Below, in pieces: positions 3,831-6,588 of a stretch of DNA of 6,588 nucleotides; position 1 is the stretch's first letter, and each line of letters begins with the position of its first letter. Both the position numbers and the translations under genes were made by a program. Below the pieces are notes generated by a model. That model was not told where the DNA came from and did no database searches. It saw only the letters and a program-made list of their open reading frames with translations. Origin of the DNA: Campylobacteraceae bacterium UBA1877 (GTDB lineage: Bacteria; Campylobacterota; Campylobacteria; Campylobacterales; Campylobacteraceae); contig DDHL01000085.1 in the NCBI GenBank assembly GCA_002352945.1, positions 7,143 through 13,730 on the forward strand, in the 5' to 3' direction.

Positions 3831-6254
3831 GTGCAATTAAGCGATTATGGTGTATTTCCAACGACACTCCCGATTATCGTAGAAGATGATCTGTTTTTAT
3901 ACCCATTTATGATTTCGCCACTATTTTTAAATGATGAGGAAAATATAGCAGCGGCCAATGAAGCTCTTGAGAATAATTCACTGGTTTTAGTTGCTTCAGC
4001 AAAGCCTGGTGAAGAGGGAACTCGAGATTTTGATACTATTTATAAGGCTGGTGTTATAGGCTCAATCATGCGAAAAGTTTCTTTGCCTGATGGCAGGGTT
4101 AAAATCCTCTTTCAAGGAATGAGCAAAGGCAGAATTATAAAAGAGATTGGAGTTCGGCCTTTAAAAGGGACAATTGAAGTTATTCAAACTGTTCGGGACA
4201 ATGAGGCTAAAATTGAAGCTATCGGTTCAATTATGCGAGAAAAAGTTCGCACGTTAGCTGGAATTAGCAACTACTTCCCACCAGATTTGCTAAAAACAAT
4301 TGAAGAAAATAGTGAAATGAGCCGGATTTGCGATTTGGTAGCTAGCTCCATGCGGCTTAAAAAAGATCAAGCCTATAAACTTTTTATTGAAACCTCTCTT
4401 GAAAAACGGCTTTTAATGCTTGTAGATTATTTGATAGAAGAGATTGAATCAAGCAAGCTTCAAAAAGAGATAAAAACAAAGGTTCATTCGCGCATTGAGA
4501 AGGTCAATAAGGAGTATTTTCTTAAAGAGCAGCTCAAGCAAATTCAGCAAGAGCTTGGCTCAGATAACCAGCGCGAAGAGGAGATAGAAGAGTATCGCCA
4601 AAAGCTTGAAGCTAAAAAGCCCTTTATGAACGAGGATGCGGTTAAAGAGATTAGTAAGCAGATTGACAAACTTGCCAGGATGCATCCAGACTCAGCAGAT
4701 GCAAATATGATTCAAAGTTATCTTGATTGGGTTATTGAGATTCCTTTTGAAAAAAATGCTAAAGAGCATCTTGATATTAGTGAAGTTAAGCGCCAATTAG
4801 ATAAAGACCACTACTCTTTAAAACGACCAAAAGAGCGTATTGAAGAGTATTTTGCAGTAAGACAGCTTTTGGAAAAAAGAGGAATAAAAAATACCTCAAA
4901 CAAGGGTGCAATTTTATGTTTTGCAGGACCTCCGGGTGTTGGCAAAACCTCCCTTGCAAATTCTATTGCAAAGGCACTTAAGCGTGAACTTGTAAGAATT
5001 GCTCTAGGCGGGCTTGAAGATGTAAATGAATTGCGCGGCCATAGGCGAACTTATATTGGCGCAATGCCAGGACGTATTGTGCAAGGAATTATTGAAGCTG
5101 GTCAAATGAATCCAGTTGTGGTTTTAGATGAGATTGATAAGGTTGCAAGAAGTTTTAGAGGCGATCCAACCGCTGTACTTTTAGAAGTTTTAGACCCAGA
5201 ACAAAATAATAAATTCCGAGATTACTACTTAAATTTTAATATCGATTTAAGTAAAATTGTCTTTGTAGCAACAGCAAATGATGTTGGATCAATACCGCCA
5301 CCATTGCGAGATAGAATGGAGTTTATTTATCTTAGCTCATACACCCCTCAAGAGAAGTATGAGATTGCAAGAAAGTACCTCATTCCTCAAGAGTTAAAAA
5401 AACATGGACTCAAAAGCGTTGAGGTTTCAATCCATAAAAGCGCATTACAAACAATTATCTCAAATTATACTCGTGAATCGGGTGTGAGAAATTTGCGAAG
5501 AAGAATAGCAGATATTTTAAGAAAGTGTGCTAAACAGCTTCTTTTAAACCCAGAATTAAAAAAGGTAAGCGTAACTACAAAGAATCTGCCTGAGTTTCTT
5601 GAAAAACGTGTATTTGAGATTGAAGAGGCTGACAAAAAAGATCGTATTGGTCAAGTAAATGGTTTAGCCTGGACAAGTGTGGGTGGAGATGTTTTAAAAA
5701 TTGAAGCCATTAGAATTCAGGGCAAGGGAGCAATGCAAATAACTGGATCATTAGGCGATGTAATGAAAGAGTCAGCTAAAATCGCTCTTAGCGTTGTAAA
5801 AGTGCTTATTGATAAAAAGCATATCAAAGTTCCAAAAGAGATTATTCCTTATACAAAAAAAGAAAAAGAAGAAAAAGTCTCTCTTGAGGGAAGTGAAGTG
5901 TATCGCAGATTTGATTTGCATTTGCATGTTCCAGAGGGCGCGACGCCAAAAGATGGTCCAAGTGCTGGTATAACTATGGCAACGGCTATTGCTTCAATTT
6001 TGACCGATACAAAGGTTCGAAGCGATGTGGCAATGACAGGAGAGCTTACATTAACAGGAAAAGTCTTGCCAATAGGTGGATTAAAAGAGAAACTTATAGC
6101 TGCTTATAAGGCTAAAATTAAAACAGCAATCATTCCAAAGAAAAATTATGAGAGAGATTTGGATGAGATACCAGATGAAGTTAAAGAGGCTTTAGAAATC
6201 ATACCGGTTGAGCGAATCGAAGAGGTTTTATCAATCGCTTTAGTTAAAAATTAA
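3831..6254 (+). CDS. lon: ATP-dependent protease Lon (LonA type)
   Basis: Lon is a cytoplasmic hexameric AAA+ serine protease that unfolds and degrades damaged proteins and selected regulators. The protein has 807 residues; E. coli Lon has 784. The N-terminal substrate-binding domain covers about 1-205. A coiled-coil region follows, with VNKEYFLKEQLKQIQQELG at 225-243. The AAA+ module has Walker A GPPGVGKT (366-373, K372), Walker B VVVLDEID (429-436), sensor 1 N483, an arginine finger candidate R495 (DRME) and sensor 2 R553 (SGVRNL). The protease domain begins near 605 and holds the catalytic dyad S711 (PKDGPSAG) and K754 (GGLKEK), 43 residues apart as in E. coli. A Lys/Glu-rich segment at about 668-688 lengthens the protease domain compared with E. 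coli. All active-site residues are present, so the enzyme should be functional. It starts with GTG and is cotranscribed with bamD. I saw no clear CIRCE or HAIR heat-shock operator. Confidence 0.98.
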   Translation: MQLSDYGVFPTTLPIIVEDDLFLYPFMISPLFLNDEENIAAANEALENNSLVLVASAKPGEEGTRDFDTIYKAGVIGSIMRKVSLPDGRVKILFQGMSKGRIIKEIGVRPLKGTIEVIQTVRDNEAKIEAIGSIMREKVRTLAGISNYFPPDLLKTIEENSEMSRICDLVASSMRLKKDQAYKLFIETSLEKRLLMLVDYLIEEIESSKLQKEIKTKVHSRIEKVNKEYFLKEQLKQIQQELGSDNQREEEIEEYRQKLEAKKPFMNEDAVKEISKQIDKLARMHPDSADANMIQSYLDWVIEIPFEKNAKEHLDISEVKRQLDKDHYSLKRPKERIEEYFAVRQLLEKRGIKNTSNKGAILCFAGPPGVGKTSLANSIAKALKRELVRIALGGLEDVNELRGHRRTYIGAMPGRIVQGIIEAGQMNPVVVLDEIDKVARSFRGDPTAVLLEVLDPEQNNKFRDYYLNFNIDLSKIVFVATANDVGSIPPPLRDRMEFIYLSSYTPQEKYEIARKYLIPQELKKHGLKSVEVSIHKSALQTIISNYTRESGVRNLRRRIADILRKCAKQLLLNPELKKVSVTTKNLPEFLEKRVFEIEEADKKDRIGQVNGLAWTSVGGDVLKIEAIRIQGKGAMQITGSLGDVMKESAKIALSVVKVLIDKKHIKVPKEIIPYTKKEKEEKVSLEGSEVYRRFDLHLHVPEGATPKDGPSAGITMATAIASILTDTKVRSDVAMTGELTLTGKVLPIGGLKEKLIAAYKAKIKTAIIPKKNYERDLDEIPDEVKEALEIIPVERIEEVLSIALVKN

Positions 6255-6266
6255 AAACCAAACTAA

Positions 6267-6289
6267 AAGAGGGGGATAAAACCCCTCTT
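6267..6289. terminator. Shared hairpin terminator between convergent lon and rpsR
   Basis: AAGAGGGG (6267-6274) and CCCCTCTT (6282-6289) form an 8-bp, G-C-rich stem with a 7-nt loop, 12 nt past the lon stop. On the plus strand only a weak T-run follows (GATTTGTAG). On the minus strand it is followed by TTAGTTTGGTTTTTAA, a better U-rich tail, so it probably works best for rpsR while also ending lon. Confidence 0.8.
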
Positions 6290-6321
6290 GATTTGTAGTT
6301 AAAAGCTCTAGAAGTTAAAAA

Positions 6322-6582
6322 TTAGAGAATATCAAATGGGTTTGGAACAACTCGTTTTCTATCAATAATATAAGGTACGATAGCAGCATGGCGTGCTCGT
6401 TTAATAGCAGCCTCTACCATCTCTTGATGTTTTTTGCAGTTGCCAGTTAATCGGCGAGGCATAATTTTAAAACGCTCAGATAAAGAGTGTTTTAAAAGTT
6501 TTGTATCTTTATAATCGATAAACTCAATTTTTGCTTCACAATATTTGCAATATTTTCTAGAATATTTTCGTTTTTCAGCCAT
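6322..6582 (-). CDS. rpsR: 30S ribosomal protein S18
   Basis: S18 is an 86-residue small-subunit protein that binds with S6 on the platform of the 30S subunit, next to 16S rRNA. The sequence opens [20 protein letters not shown] and contains the family core [29 protein letters not shown] and [14 protein letters not shown] (59-72). C12, C15, C49 and H52 form a CxxC...CxxH set that fits the putative zinc-binding (C+) form of S18. The ATG at 6582 gives the expected N-terminus; its Shine-Dalgarno lies beyond the window edge, where only 6 more bases are visible. In Campylobacterota rpsR normally ends an rpsF-ssb-rpsR operon, so ssb is expected just to the right. The gene is convergent with lon across the hairpin at 6267-6289. 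Confidence 0.98.
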   Translation of the reverse strand: MAEKRKYSRKYCKYCEAKIEFIDYKDTKLLKHSLSERFKIMPRRLTGNCKKHQEMVEAAIKRARHAAIVPYIIDRKRVVPNPFDIL

Positions 6583-6588
6583 AGTTTT

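Noticed and set aside
6271..6275. Run of five G as a possible phase-variable tract
   Set aside because: It is too short for slipped-strand variation and is part of the lon/rpsR terminator stem; no longer homopolymeric G or C tract exists in the window.

Overview
The window looks like chromosomal DNA of a Campylobacterota (Epsilonproteobacteria) bacterium. It is AT-rich. It encodes recognisable Campylobacterota-type FliW, Lon, ribosomal protein S18 and BamD-like lipoprotein, and its promoters look like the -10-dominated (TAnAAT) sites of that group. The order proC, fliW, bamD-like lipoprotein, lon, rpsR, with the same relative orientations, matches what I recall of the Campylobacter jejuni block Cj1076 to Cj1072. 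The organism is probably a free-living relative (for example of the Sulfurimonas/Arcobacter type), but the genus cannot be fixed from sequence reading alone.

Layout. Bases 1-1756 (minus) are the first 585 codons of a large secreted protein whose gene runs off the left edge. It has a signal peptide, a PPC-like beta-sandwich, a long Asn/Thr-rich beta domain and the start of a DUF11-like 'VCY' module. Next come proC (1817-2575, minus) and fliW (2565-2963, minus), which overlap by 11 nt and share a promoter. A 201-bp divergent intergenic region (2964-3164) holds promoters in both directions and several short palindromes. On the plus strand follow a bamD-like lipoprotein gene (3165-3812) and lon (3831-6254, GTG start), 18 nt apart. 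A hairpin at 6267-6289 separates lon from the convergent rpsR (6322-6582, minus), which is probably the last gene of an rpsF-ssb-rpsR operon that begins beyond the right edge. No stretch above 300 bases lacks a gene.

How the genes fit together. Most of the window is housekeeping: proline synthesis, flagellin/CsrA control, outer-membrane assembly, ATP-dependent proteolysis and the ribosome. The exception is the left-edge secreted protein, which sits where the block I recall from C. jejuni ends and has its own predicted promoter with two abutting palindromes. I saw no mobile element, CRISPR array, toxin system, tRNA or rRNA.
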